Source: an uncultured Oscillospiraceae bacterium
GTDB taxonomy: Bacteria > Bacillota > Clostridia > Oscillospirales > Ruminococcaceae
Length of the DNA: 64,000 nucleotides
Assembly: GCA_904384225.1 (NCBI GenBank)
Contig: CAJFJV010000002.1
Coordinates: 1 to 64,000, forward strand
Direction: 5' to 3'
The notes beneath the pieces were generated by a model. It was not told the origin of the DNA. It did no database searches and was given only the letters and a program-made list of their open reading frames with translations. The translations under genes were made by a program, and so were the position numbers. This document shows positions 54,924 to 62,570 of the stretch, piece after piece. How positions within the stretch are numbered: position 1 is the first letter of the stretch; every line of letters starts with the position of its first letter.

Positions 54924-55777
54924 GGCCAAAGACAAAATATGAAGTAATCTACCGGCACAGAAAGGAATATCCGGTATCCGTTATGTGTTGCTTCTTTCAG
55001 GTATCCCGAAGCGGATACTATGATTTCGTGCATCGTCTGGGCAGACCGGAGAAAGACGCGGCTCTTGCAGAAATCATCGCGGAGGAGAGAAAGCGTAGCT
55101 TTCGTACCTATGGATACCGCAGGATGTGGCTGATGCTGAAGAAACGCGGCATCCACCGCAATCCCAAGACTATCCTGCGTATCATGGAGAAATACGGCTT
55201 GCCTGCAGAAATTCGCCGCCGCAGAAAGTGGCAGCAGATGGGACAGCAGCTACACAAATATGAGAATCTGCTCAACAGGGAGTTCCAGGCGGACAGGCCC
55301 AACAGCAAATGGGTAACGGATATTTCCTACATCCACACCAAGCAAGGCGTACTATATCTGTCCATAATCCGGGATCTCTACGACAACAGCATCGTGGCCT
55401 ACAAGACCGGGACACAGCAGACGGTGAATCTGGTGCTGGACACCATTCGCCTGGTTATGCGCAGGGAGAAAAAGAGGGTCGCTGCGGAGTTACGGCTCCA
55501 CAGCGACCAAGGGTTTCAGTATACCTCGCAAGCGTACTTCAACCTGACTAAAGAATACGGCATTACGCCTTCCATGTCAAGACGCGGAAACCCGTATGAC
55601 AACGCCATGGCGGAAAATTTCTTCTCCATCCTCAAAACAGAGTGCATTTACCGCTACAAACCGGCGACCTTCTCGGAAGCCAACGAGATGATTGACCGCT
55701 ATATCCATTTTTACAACCATGAGCGTATCCAGTTAAAGACTGGAGAGGCGCCGCTGACGCGACGCCTCTCCGCTTAA
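54920..55777 (+). CDS. IS3-family transposase OrfB (DDE integrase core)
   Basis: 285 residues, in the -1 frame relative to OrfA, so a fused OrfAB by programmed frameshifting, or coupled re-initiation at GTG 54920, is expected. HTH_21 segment KRSFRTYGYRRMWLMLKKRG, then the catalytic triad: Asp in WVTDISYI, Asp in LHSDQGFQYTS and Glu in AMAENFFSILK, the last two 35 residues apart. Complete, IS150-like. Confidence 0.94.
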   Translation: MRPKTKYEVIYRHRKEYPVSVMCCFFQVSRSGYYDFVHRLGRPEKDAALAEIIAEERKRSFRTYGYRRMWLMLKKRGIHRNPKTILRIMEKYGLPAEIRRRRKWQQMGQQLHKYENLLNREFQADRPNSKWVTDISYIHTKQGVLYLSIIRDLYDNSIVAYKTGTQQTVNLVLDTIRLVMRREKKRVAAELRLHSDQGFQYTSQAYFNLTKEYGITPSMSRRGNPYDNAMAENFFSILKTECIYRYKPATFSEANEMIDRYIHFYNHERIQLKTGEAPLTRRLSA

Positions 55778-55881
55778 ATCTTCATATTTCCCTACTTTGG
55801 TGCCTTTTTGTGCTGTCCGCACAATTTGGAGCGGTTCACATTCTGCCCATGCGCTTTTTTGACAGAAAAAATAATTTTGGC

Positions 55882-56451
55882 TTACAAACGGATGATTTCA
55901 CCGTAAACCTCACCAGCACAATGTGCTGCGTTCGCTTCGTCCGTATCCAGATGCATTGCCGTTGCGTATTTTGGAGAAACGCGGACGACAACATCACCGA
56001 AAACGAGTGCCCGGCCTTCGGTTTCTACCTTTACCCAGACGATCTGCTTGTCCCGTACATTTAAAACGGCAGCATCCTCCGGCGTTGTGTGAATGTGCCG
56101 CTGTGCAACAATGACGCCTTCTTTCAGCTCAACTTCTCCGCATGGCCCCACCAGTTTACATGGACAGCTGCCGGAAAGGTCGCCCGACTCGCGGATAGGT
56201 GGAACCAATCCCAACGCCCTTGCATCGGTAAAGGAAACTTCGATTTGGGTCTGGGGGCGTTCCGGGCCAAGGATAGACATTGTAAGCTGGCCTTTAGGAC
56301 CGACAACCGTAACTTTTTCATTTGTAGCAAACTGACCCGGCTGGGACAGATTCTTCTTATTGGAAAGTTCAAAGCCTTTTCCGAATAACGTATCCAGATC
56401 TTCGCGGGTAACGTGCAGATGACGTGCAGATGTTTCAACTAAAATTTTCAT
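55882..56451 (-). CDS. pduL: Phosphate propanoyltransferase (PduL phosphotransacylase)
   Basis: About 189 residues of the PduL family: two related beta-barrel domains with the zinc-binding His motifs SARHLHVT and AQRHIHTTPEDA. Exchanges acyl-CoA and acyl phosphate. No N-terminal encapsulation peptide and no microcompartment genes nearby, so it is probably the housekeeping acetate-forming enzyme, replacing Pta. Start at 56451 matches the usual N-terminus; an ATG five codons earlier (56466) also has a plausible ribosome binding site. Its terminator is split by the insertion sequence. Confidence 0.9.
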   Translation of the reverse strand: MKILVETSARHLHVTREDLDTLFGKGFELSNKKNLSQPGQFATNEKVTVVGPKGQLTMSILGPERPQTQIEVSFTDARALGLVPPIRESGDLSGSCPCKLVGPCGEVELKEGVIVAQRHIHTTPEDAAVLNVRDKQIVWVKVETEGRALVFGDVVVRVSPKYATAMHLDTDEANAAHCAGEVYGEIIRL

Positions 56452-56558
56452 GACCAAAAGCTCCATTCTCCGGTTCTCCGGTATGTCTTGCGTATAAAAG
56501 AGGCCGAACCTTTGTCGCTGTGCACTTAGAACATGTGGCGTCGTTTATACTCATCCTT

Positions 56559-56587
56559 ATTATACGCAAATACATACGGTTTTTCAA
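56559..56587 (-). promoter_or_regulatory. Promoter of pduL
   Basis: On the minus strand TTGAAA (56587-56582), 17 bases, TATAAT (56564-56559), just after the end of the MazF gene; leader about 100 bases. Confidence 0.7.
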
Positions 56588-56600
56588 TCCCCGTCTTATG

Positions 56601-56954
56601 TCAGTTGCGGGGAGTTAGGCCGAAGCTGACAGATAAAGCGTTGTCAATCTGCCCCATAGATTGGTCATCCAGCTGTCCCATCCGCTCTTTTAAGCGCCGT
56701 TTGTCGATGGTGCGGATTTGTTCCAGCAGTACAATGGAGTTTTTTTGAAGACCGCAGTTTTTGGCTGGAAGTGAAATATGTGTCGGCAGCTTGGCCTTTT
56801 CACACTGGCTGGTGATGGCTGCTGCAATAACAGTTGGGCTGAACCGATTGCCAACGTCGTTTTGTACTATTAAAACCGGACGGACGCCGCCTTGTTCGCT
56901 GCCTACGACCGGGCTAAGATCTGCATAATAAATTTCGCCTCTGTGTACTGTCAT
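56601..56954 (-). CDS. MazF/PemK-type endoribonuclease toxin (EndoA-like)
   Basis: 117 residues, opening [21 protein letters not shown] with [13 protein letters not shown] and [10 protein letters not shown], the SH3-like MazF fold; the conserved Arg of GGVRPVLI and Thr/Ser of AITSQ form the RNase site. Cleaves single-stranded RNA at short motifs. GGAGGAG nine bases before the ATG at 56954. No antitoxin ORF lies immediately upstream: the 260 bases to sigK hold only very short frames. Promoter-like TTGAAA-N17-TGAATA at 57052-57024. Confidence 0.92.
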   Translation of the reverse strand: MTVHRGEIYYADLSPVVGSEQGGVRPVLIVQNDVGNRFSPTVIAAAITSQCEKAKLPTHISLPAKNCGLQKNSIVLLEQIRTIDKRRLKERMGQLDDQSMGQIDNALSVSFGLTPRN

Positions 56955-57129
56955 AGTTTGTTCTCCTCCGTTTTTTTGTTCCATTGCTGTATCATCATTA
57001 TTTTGGGTGAATCTTTTCTTATTTATTCAAGTGATATGACGGTTTCTTTCAAGCTTTTTATTTCATCATATGCCGTCAGGACATTTTTTGTACGTATGAG
57101 CAAATGGGGGCTGCCTATTTAGAAAAGCA

Positions 57130-57143
57130 GTTTAAATATTTAA
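57130..57143. promoter_or_regulatory. AT-rich palindrome upstream of sigK
   Basis: TTTAAATATTTAAA is a perfect 14-base palindrome in the region between the divergent mazF-like and sigK genes. Possible binding site; no protein can be named. Confidence 0.35.
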
Positions 57144-57217
57144 ACTGTTCGCATACTGGATCCATTTTTTTGATAGACATTAAGGAAGAACGGTCATACA
57201 AGAAAGGGGCGTTTTTT

Positions 57218-57724
57218 GTGTTTATTCCATTGCTTGAGTTTTTGGGTTCGCATTTATTATGGTTTGCCTTGCATATTGAGGGGAGTTCGTTCCCAAAGCC
57301 GCTTTCTGCTGCCAAAGAAAAAGAGTGTTTTTTAAAAATGGAACAAGGAGATACGCATGCAAGGGATCTTTTAATTGAACACAATTTGCGTTTGGTCGCA
57401 CATATCGCGAAGAAATACTATTCTATTACCAATGATCAGGATGATTTGATTTCAATTGGAACAATCGGTTTAATCAAAGCGGTAGGCACCTTTCAATATG
57501 AAAAAGGCACTCGTTTTGCGACTTATGGGGCGAGGTGCATTGAAAATGTAATACTCACACAACGGCTCTATTCCATATCAAACAGGGAAACCGTGACCCC
57601 TCTCCTTTGCGCTGGCAGGTCTGGGAACAGGAAAACGACCGTCTGTTTATCCTCTATCGCACGTTCTTTGGCTCTGTCGCCTATGCGCCGTTCTACATTC
57701 TGCGGTTCCCTTTCTATAAGGTGA
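57218..57724 (+). CDS. sigK: Pro-sigma K, N-terminal fragment interrupted by an inserted element
   Basis: The first 113 or so codons match the mother-cell sporulation sigma factor K: a hydrophobic pro-sequence (PLLEFLGSHLLWFALHIEGSS), then FPKPLS, ARDLLIEHNLRLVAHI and DDLISIGTIGLIKAV of region 2, up to YGARCIEN near 57548. From there on the frame carries unrelated sequence to a stop at 57722-57724, and the rest of regions 2 to 4 is absent from the window. GTG start at 57218, eight bases after AAAGGGG. Bacillus subtilis and Clostridioides difficile sigK genes are interrupted in this same segment by skin elements. Confidence 0.9.
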   Translation: MFIPLLEFLGSHLLWFALHIEGSSFPKPLSAAKEKECFLKMEQGDTHARDLLIEHNLRLVAHIAKKYYSITNDQDDLISIGTIGLIKAVGTFQYEKGTRFATYGARCIENVILTQRLYSISNRETVTPLLCAGRSGNRKTTVCLSSIARSLALSPMRRSTFCGSLSIR

Positions 57725-58194
57725 TAAACGTCAAGCAGACGAAATGGTATTTTGAACGGACGGAACACCCAGAACAACTGGTAAGCACTGCCGATAAGCT
57801 TCGATATTACCGCTGCGGGAAAAGACTGTTTCAATCGGAAGTGGCGGATTATGCCGGAATCAATACAAGCACCTATATTTCCTACGAATCCGGTGACAGG
57901 GATTACTATCCCATTGATAAGATGAAATGGATTGCCAATCTGTTTGATGTGGATATATTGAAATTGCTGGATGATTACAACCGCTTCCTATATGACGGGC
58001 AAGGCAAACAGATACGGAAGCTACGCAAAAGCATGGGTCTTACGCAATACCAGTTTGGAAAACGGATGGGGGTAAGCGCCGGGGCAGTGAAGCGGTGGGA
58101 AAATGACCGTGTCGTGATTTTTAAGTCAACTTGGGAAAAACTTGTCCATTTGGCGCATACAATCAGGGAACAAAAAACGGATAGAAAGGCGTAA
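57607..58194 (+). CDS. Double helix-turn-helix (XRE-like) regulator
   Basis: 195 residues from a TTG at 57607; the true start is uncertain (GTG 57721 would give 157) because the frame is open back to 57544, the presumed element end. First HTH about LFQSEVADYAGINTSTYISYE, second HTH TQYQFGKRMGVSAGAVKRWE near the C-terminus; each follows an R-x-L-R type helix. The residues before the first HTH (aromatic-rich, WYFERTEHPEQ) are not recognised. In an excised circle the frame could continue into the other element end. A terminator follows. Confidence 0.7.
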   Translation: MRWQVWEQENDRLFILYRTFFGSVAYAPFYILRFPFYKVINVKQTKWYFERTEHPEQLVSTADKLRYYRCGKRLFQSEVADYAGINTSTYISYESGDRDYYPIDKMKWIANLFDVDILKLLDDYNRFLYDGQGKQIRKLRKSMGLTQYQFGKRMGVSAGAVKRWENDRVVIFKSTWEKLVHLAHTIREQKTDRKA

Positions 58195-58216
58195 CAGCTT
58201 TTCTATCCGTTTTTTG
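58171..58216 (+). terminator. Terminator of the double-HTH gene
   Basis: CAAAAAACGGATAGAAA (58171-58187) pairs with TTTCTATCCGTTTTTTG (58200-58216), a 17-bp stem that includes the last codons of the gene; T-run inside the 3' arm. Confidence 0.85.
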
Positions 58217-58315
58217 TCTTTGAGTTTTATTATTTTTTTCATTACCAGTCAGGAAAACGGCTGTTCCCGGCTGCTCTCTATATGATAGTCTTTTTCAAAC
58301 CTTTATTTTCAAAAA

Positions 58316-58486
58316 TTATTTTTCAGTATTGCTCTTTATATCATTCAACAGTCTTATTTTTTCTTCTTTTGGACAGTTTAAGTTTTGAAGATAACTTGCA
58401 ACTGCCTGTGCATGAACCTCAGATATCTTTTGCTGTAAGGCGGCAATATCCTCCTCCGCCGTTGGGTAATACACCACTACTTTCAC
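58316..58486 (-). CDS. Small protein (56 residues), element-borne
   Basis: From GTG 58486 the frame reads KVVVYYPTAEEDIAALQQK and continues with HAQAVASYLQNLNCPKEEK to a stop at 58316. AAGGAGG lies about 10 bases upstream. The amphipathic composition looks like a real protein and I believe similar short proteins accompany Clostridial mobile elements, but I cannot name a family. An ATG at 58490 in another frame leads quickly to a stop. Confidence 0.6.
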   Translation of the reverse strand: MKVVVYYPTAEEDIAALQQKISEVHAQAVASYLQNLNCPKEEKIRLLNDIKSNTEK

Positions 58487-58619
58487 CCATGGCTACCCTC
58501 CTTAACTTCAAATCGAACCTCATACAAAAAGTGTATGAGACTCAGCTTGTACGTTATGACGACTTACATGTAGAAACATTTTCACTTTGCGTTTTACCAT
58601 ATTTCAAAAATACTTATTA

Positions 58620-58683
58620 TTGCAACAAGCCAAAAAAATGTTATAATGGAAGGGGCAGAAACAGCCCGAAAGCCGTTTCTGCC
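58620..58683 (+). promoter_or_regulatory. Strong plus-strand promoter and start-proximal hairpin
   Basis: TTGCAA (58620-58625), 16 bases, TATAAT (58642-58647). The transcript would begin near 58654 with the hairpin GGCAGAAAC/GTTTCTGCC (58654-58683) and then run antisense to the gene at 58693-59070. No plus-strand gene follows. Confidence 0.5.
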
Positions 58684-58692
58684 GTGTATGCA

Positions 58693-59070
58693 TTAGTGGC
58701 GTTTATAACGCTTGCATGATTCGGCATCAATACCCTCGTCATACTCAACTACAGTGAGTCGGGAGTACATGTCATTAACATCCGCAACTTTGAAGCGGAT
58801 TGCGAGATTAAGAAAGTCATCTTCCGATAGCTCAGTTCCTTCCGGAAATTCGTTCAACAACAAATCCAAGCCAATTTTGTATAAGGGATGATCTGTATCG
58901 ATGATGGCACGAACGGAAGTCTTGAAGATATGCTCTTCCATGCCGATTGACACTGATAGGTACTCTATACCTTTCGCAACGTAAGACTCCATATTGAGTA
59001 TAATACCATGATAAAAATCATCTGTGGTTTTTAATTTTTTCACCACAGGTGTTTGTATAAAGTGTAGCAT
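58693..59070 (-). CDS. Element-borne protein of unknown function
   Basis: 125 residues from ATG 59070 (MLHFIQTPVVKKL), with GAGAGG eight bases upstream. Acidic, soluble, without recognised motif; ends in a short basic cluster (CKRYKRH). Lies 71 bases after the DUF927 gene; the gap holds a TCGGAC...GTCCGA dyad at 59101-59124. Confidence 0.6.
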   Translation of the reverse strand: MLHFIQTPVVKKLKTTDDFYHGIILNMESYVAKGIEYLSVSIGMEEHIFKTSVRAIIDTDHPLYKIGLDLLLNEFPEGTELSEDDFLNLAIRFKVADVNDMYSRLTVVEYDEGIDAESCKRYKRH

Positions 59071-59100
59071 AATAGCTACCTCTCTTTCTTTTAAAATTTT

Positions 59101-59124
59101 TCGGACTATTTTAAGTGCGTCCGA
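59101..59124. promoter_or_regulatory. Operator-like dyad, copy 1
   Basis: TCGGAC (59101-59106) and GTCCGA (59119-59124), 12 bases apart, just upstream of the start at 59070. The same half-sites occur at 61467-61489. Confidence 0.5.
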
Positions 59125-59140
59125 TTTGTACACCTTTTTA

Positions 59141-60778
59141 TTAGTACATTCCTATCGACTCATTTTTCAAGATGAGCCGGTAAGTCTGGACTTTAATGTT
59201 GCCGAATACAATGCGGCATTGGAGACCATCTTTCATTTCAGGATGTAGTAAATCGGCGTCTTTCAGCGCTTTTGCTACTACCTTTACGTCTGAAAAACCA
59301 TTGTCTTCCAAAATTTTCTTGAATACGGTTGACCGAATAGCTACTTCGTTTGGCTTCACCATTTTGGCATTCATCCCGGAGAACCCGCATTCGCCTTGCT
59401 TTTGGATGGTATGAGAGTTTTGAGAGAGCCAATCAATGAGAATATCATACGCCCGGTCTGCCAAAGACAGGGAATCGTGTTCTACTTGCTTTAGATATTC
59501 CACCCAAAAATCTGTTAAGCCCTCAATATCCAGAGCAATTCCCAGTTGTTCACGCACCAGTTGTGCGGTAATCATCGGTATGCTTATCAAACAGACCAAG
59601 CGCTTAACTATACTTTTATCTGAATCAATCTCATCAAGAAAATAATCTTTCCACTCGTTGTGTAACTCTAACAGGTCTTTTATGGGCATGGATTGAAGGA
59701 CAGTCACCCATCTTCTTCCTAAAATCCCATAATTGCCGTAAGAAAAGTTTTTAACATTTTCTGCGTGAGAAGCGGATAAGGTGATAGAAGTGTCTAAAAA
59801 CTCGATTAGCCTTGCACGAAGCCCGCTGGCTTGGTTACTCATGTCAAGAAGAGAATGTTCTCCGGATGACAATACAACAGTATTCCAGTGTTTGGCTGGT
59901 TTTTGCTGTGAATCTTTATTTAACCTTGCCCGGTCAATACCCTGATTCACGCAGTAAATCGTGTTGGTGAAATCTTTCTTTCGAGCCGATCCAGACTCAT
60001 CCAAACAAACGCAAATACCATAATTGCCGTTCAGATGAGAGAGTATCGCATTATCCGTTGCGTTCCAACTGTGGAGAAGACCTCTTCCTTGTTCGGGATT
60101 ACCCCACATGGAAGCCGCCAACTGTAACGCCGTTGTCTTTCCTCTGGAACTATCCCCATAGAAATGGTAAATCGGACTGCCCGTATGCAGGTACTGCTCC
60201 AAAAGTGCTAATGTGGCTGATGAAAGGCTCAACATGATTGCAAGCTGACAACCGATACTTTTATCAATAAGCATGTTTAGTTCAGCAATGTAATTGTCGG
60301 CAGTTTGAAGCACGGATAAATCCATGTTTCCTGTATATCCATCATCGAACCCGTCAAAAACGGTTCCGTCACGACTCCAGCCACATATGGATGACCGTCT
60401 CTGTATTGGAGCGTTTTGTTCGGACAGAAGTACATATTTGAGTAGTCGGCTTAGATGTTTTGGGTTAAAGTCGATACCGTACCTTTTTAGCTCGTCTACA
60501 CGTCTGCTGGTAAAAGTACTTTTGTCAACGGACACCATACTCTCACCAAAGCGTGTCTTAATGGCAAGCTCCAAAGAAATGGTCTGAGACTCTTCATCGT
60601 AAACCACCGCCGAAACTCTAAACAGCGTTCACCCCCAATCAATGTGCTTCTCCCCGTCCTTGTTTCGAACTATGCAATTGACAGAGTCGTCATCAGCAAC
60701 AAAGGGATATGTGGGATTGCCTTTACGAAGCTTCTTCGCTTCATCATCAGAGATTTTTTTGCTGGAAAAAGGCTTCAT
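59141..60778 (-). pseudogene. DUF927-type helicase/ATPase gene with one in-frame TGA
   Basis: Reading from ATG 60778 (SD AAAGGAGG), MKPFSSKKISDDEAKKL continues for 49 codons to HIDWG, then TGA at 60631-60629, and the same frame goes on as TLFRVSAVVYDEE for about 495 codons to 59141. The whole matches one DUF927 protein: Y-x-V opening, Walker A GDSSRGKTTALQLA, and Walker B-like ICVCLDESG. Such proteins are found in phages and integrative elements, next to replication genes. No frameshift is needed; a CGA-to-TGA change would explain it. A GTG at 60607 could start the downstream part, but it has no clear ribosome binding site. Confidence 0.7.
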
Positions 60779-60923
60779 CTCTTTTTCCTCCTTTCAGATT
60801 ATTACAAACCAAGAAACCAAGTTTTTTGAGAGGAACCCCACCCCACATGGAATGAGGTTCCGGATGACCTCTTGCTTTGTTGACTTTATTATACCGGCTT
60901 AGAGAGGTTGCCAACAGGGGCAT

Positions 60924-61442
60924 TCACTCAATTGTTTTTTTTAAAAAGGGCAAAAAAAAAGAACCCTCGCACATGGTGGGATCTTCACAGGCACTTTTTA
61001 GGGGACAGTTGTGTTGCATTATAAGGTACGCTGAGAAATCTTTGAGGAACTGCTTTACCTCCTCTTTTTTAAGGAGTTTACCACATTTTAATCTGCTGAA
61101 AAAACTTCCTGCTTTACGATTACTGGTTAGAAGAAAATAACAGAACTCTGCATCCAGAAGGCAAAACGAATAGCCGTTTCCGTTGTATACTGTAGGAGCT
61201 ATCTCTATTTTTAGGTTAGCTATACACTGGTTGAGTATCCGTCGTTCATGGTGTAAAAAATTAGAAAGCTCAAACTCATAGTCTTGTCTGTCTAGAAATG
61301 AATCAGGCGCTCTTCCTTTTTTTACGTCATGCTCTCTACGAATAATTGCGTTCTCGGAGAAAAACTGATTTCTCTTCCATGGACTTCTTTCCTGCTGCAA
61401 ATGGTCTATACCGCCGTGATTAGGGTTTATACGCTTGTGCAT
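60924..61442 (-). CDS. Element-borne protein with C-terminal Cys cluster
   Basis: 172 residues from ATG 61442 (MHKRINPNHGGIDHL), TTAGGAG upstream. Near the C-terminus NCPLKSACEDPTMC has three Cys in a spacing that could bind zinc or an iron-sulphur cluster. Family not recognised. Divergent from the HTH gene at 61548 with the dyad between them. Confidence 0.6.
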   Translation of the reverse strand: MHKRINPNHGGIDHLQQERSPWKRNQFFSENAIIRREHDVKKGRAPDSFLDRQDYEFELSNFLHHERRILNQCIANLKIEIAPTVYNGNGYSFCLLDAEFCYFLLTSNRKAGSFFSRLKCGKLLKKEEVKQFLKDFSAYLIMQHNCPLKSACEDPTMCEGSFFLPFLKKTIE

Positions 61443-61466
61443 AAAAAAACTCCTAACAAATAAATT

Positions 61467-61506
61467 TCGGACATAGCGTTTATGTCCGATAATGATTTGT
61501 CCGGAG
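61467..61506. promoter_or_regulatory. Operator-like dyad, copy 2, in divergent promoter region
   Basis: TCGGACATA (61467-61475) and TATGTCCGA (61481-61489) form a perfect 9-bp inverted repeat with a 5-base spacer; a further GTCCGG half-site follows at 61499-61504. Sits between divergent genes, so one regulator could govern both. Confidence 0.6.
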
Positions 61507-61547
61507 CGGCATTTTTTATTAAATTTGTGGATTGAGAGAATGGAAAA

Positions 61548-62186
61548 ATGTATTCGAATGAAGAGATTGTAGCCGTTTTGCAAGCTGTATATATTGAGCA
61601 TAAAACCAAAACACAGACAGCGGCTGACTATCAAATGCACTGGAACACTGTTTATAATATTTGTAAAAAATATAAGTATAGAGCAAAAGAGTTAGAGTGT
61701 GTTTTAGCCGAAGAAGAGGAAGCAAAACGTACTTTTACGAAAAAAATTGAACCACGCACTCGAAAGGTGACAGAAGCATATCAACAGGAAATAGCAGCGT
61801 GTTGTAAAGAACACCTCAACTGTCAACGATTGAAAAAGAAGCCAGAGGAGTATATACGTAACTTGTGCGCTCAGTATGATGTGAAGTTTTCAGACATCAT
61901 CTGCTATTCTCCGGAACGTATTGAAGTGCCAGTGGACGAGAAAGATTTTTATGAGCGGAAAAGAAAATATTTTAAATACATCAGAAGGATTCGAGCGTAT
62001 CATAACGGCGTGAAGAATTATAAAGAAGTCTATGAGCTTCTCCGTGACAGAGAAATCTTCAAACGAATTCCCATTTCATATGATACATTTTATCAATATG
62101 CAAGAAAATATTGGGAAGATGATGTGCTTGATGGACGTTCGTTTGGAGAGTATGTTGATGAGATGTGCCGTCAACAGCTCAAATAA
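61548..62186 (+). CDS. Helix-turn-helix protein, element regulator candidate
   Basis: 212 residues. The N-terminus (SNEEIVAVLQAVY, then TQTAADYQMHWNTVYNICKKY) looks like a resolvase/homeodomain-type HTH that reads DNA at repeated words. The middle is Lys/Glu-rich, coiled-coil-like, and the C-terminus IPISYDTFYQYARKYWEDD could be a second small HTH. Weak ribosome binding site (GAGAATGGAAA). It is the closest regulator to the dyad at 61467-61489 and may bind it. Confidence 0.6.
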   Translation: MYSNEEIVAVLQAVYIEHKTKTQTAADYQMHWNTVYNICKKYKYRAKELECVLAEEEEAKRTFTKKIEPRTRKVTEAYQQEIAACCKEHLNCQRLKKKPEEYIRNLCAQYDVKFSDIICYSPERIEVPVDEKDFYERKRKYFKYIRRIRAYHNGVKNYKEVYELLRDREIFKRIPISYDTFYQYARKYWEDDVLDGRSFGEYVDEMCRQQLK

Positions 62187-62277
62187 CTGGAAATGAAAAA
62201 TCTCTATGATCCGATGTTTTTTACAAAATTATGTAATTCTTTTTCGCCTGATTTTTCTAGGATAATGAACAGAGGAA

Positions 62278-62393
62278 GCGGCGGAGCGTTTGCGAATTTA
62301 CCAGAGGAAATGCCTGCTCTGCCACCAAAAGGCAGAGCTTGGCATTGACGAAGGTTTTAACCTTTGGTAAATTCGCAAAAAAAACGAAGCCGC
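62278..62393. repeat. Branched inverted-repeat structure, about 115 bp
   Basis: Outer stem TTTGCGAATTTACCA (62289-62303) / TGGTAAATTCGCAAA (62365-62379), 15 bp perfect, extended by GCGGC (62278-62282) / GCCGC (62389-62393). Inside are one hairpin of two stacked stems, AATGCC/GGCATT (62309-62314, 62341-62346) and CTCTGCC/GGCAGAG (62317-62323, 62331-62337), and a small one, AAGG/CCTT. No ORF crosses it. It could be a structured RNA, a replication or transfer origin, or a recombination site. Confidence 0.6.
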
Positions 62394-62570
62394 ATAGTTT
62401 TATGGCAAATAAAGCTGTAATTGATGAGGACAATTTAGCCGAAACCTTGAGATGAAATAACCGTTTATTTTATAAGAAATCGTTTTTTGTTTTTTCTCGT
62501 CATAAACATCTGAACAAAAGGACTCGTAAGGAAATATTTCATTTTTTAAATATATATTATTATTTTGAAT
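62394..62570. other. AT-rich stretch without recognised gene
   Basis: About 180 bases with several A and T runs. I see no ORF with a ribosome binding site. Confidence 0.5.

Larger units (their letters stand above)
54572..55838 (+). mobile_element. Complete IS3-family insertion sequence, 1267 bp
   Basis: Ends are 5'-TG...CA-3': TGAACCGCTCC at 54572-54582 and its complement GGAGCGGTTCA at 55828-55838. The inverted repeats stay recognisable for about 60 bases (CGGACA and GTAGG..AAATA..GAA occur in both). A 3-bp target duplication CAT flanks it (54569-54571 and 55839-55841). Two overlapping ORFs encode OrfA and the DDE transposase. Both ORFs are intact, so the copy may be active. Confidence 0.93.
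54555..55860 (-). terminator. Intrinsic terminator split by the insertion sequence
   Basis: Removing the element and one CAT rebuilds AAAAAGCGCACAGG-CAT-TCTGCCCATGCGCTTTTTT. AAAAAGCGCA (54555-54564) pairs with TGCGCTTTTT (55850-55859), with an inner GGC/GCC pair. The element sits in the loop. This was probably the terminator of the PduL gene on the minus strand. Confidence 0.75.

Noticed and set aside
54608-55797. Insertion sequence ends placed at the CCCCCTAATGTAG hairpin
   Set aside because: The inverted repeats extend outwards to TGAACCGCTCC on both sides and only there is a target duplication (CAT) found.
57195-57200. Sigma-E type -10 (CATACA) for sigK
   Set aside because: It would place the transcript start next to the ribosome binding site, and no -35 at the right distance is visible.
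57549-57724. Tail of the sigK frame as true sigma factor sequence
   Set aside because: After ARCIEN the frame lacks the conserved continuation of region 2 and of regions 3 and 4, and overlaps the HTH gene in another frame.
58282-58719. Plus-strand ORF of 145 codons
   Set aside because: No ribosome binding site, odd composition; it is opposite the 56-residue minus-strand gene and covers the promoter region at 58620.
60600-60640. Selenocysteine read-through of the DUF927 TGA
   Set aside because: No convincing SECIS hairpin with a conserved loop follows the TGA, and DUF927 proteins are not known selenoproteins.
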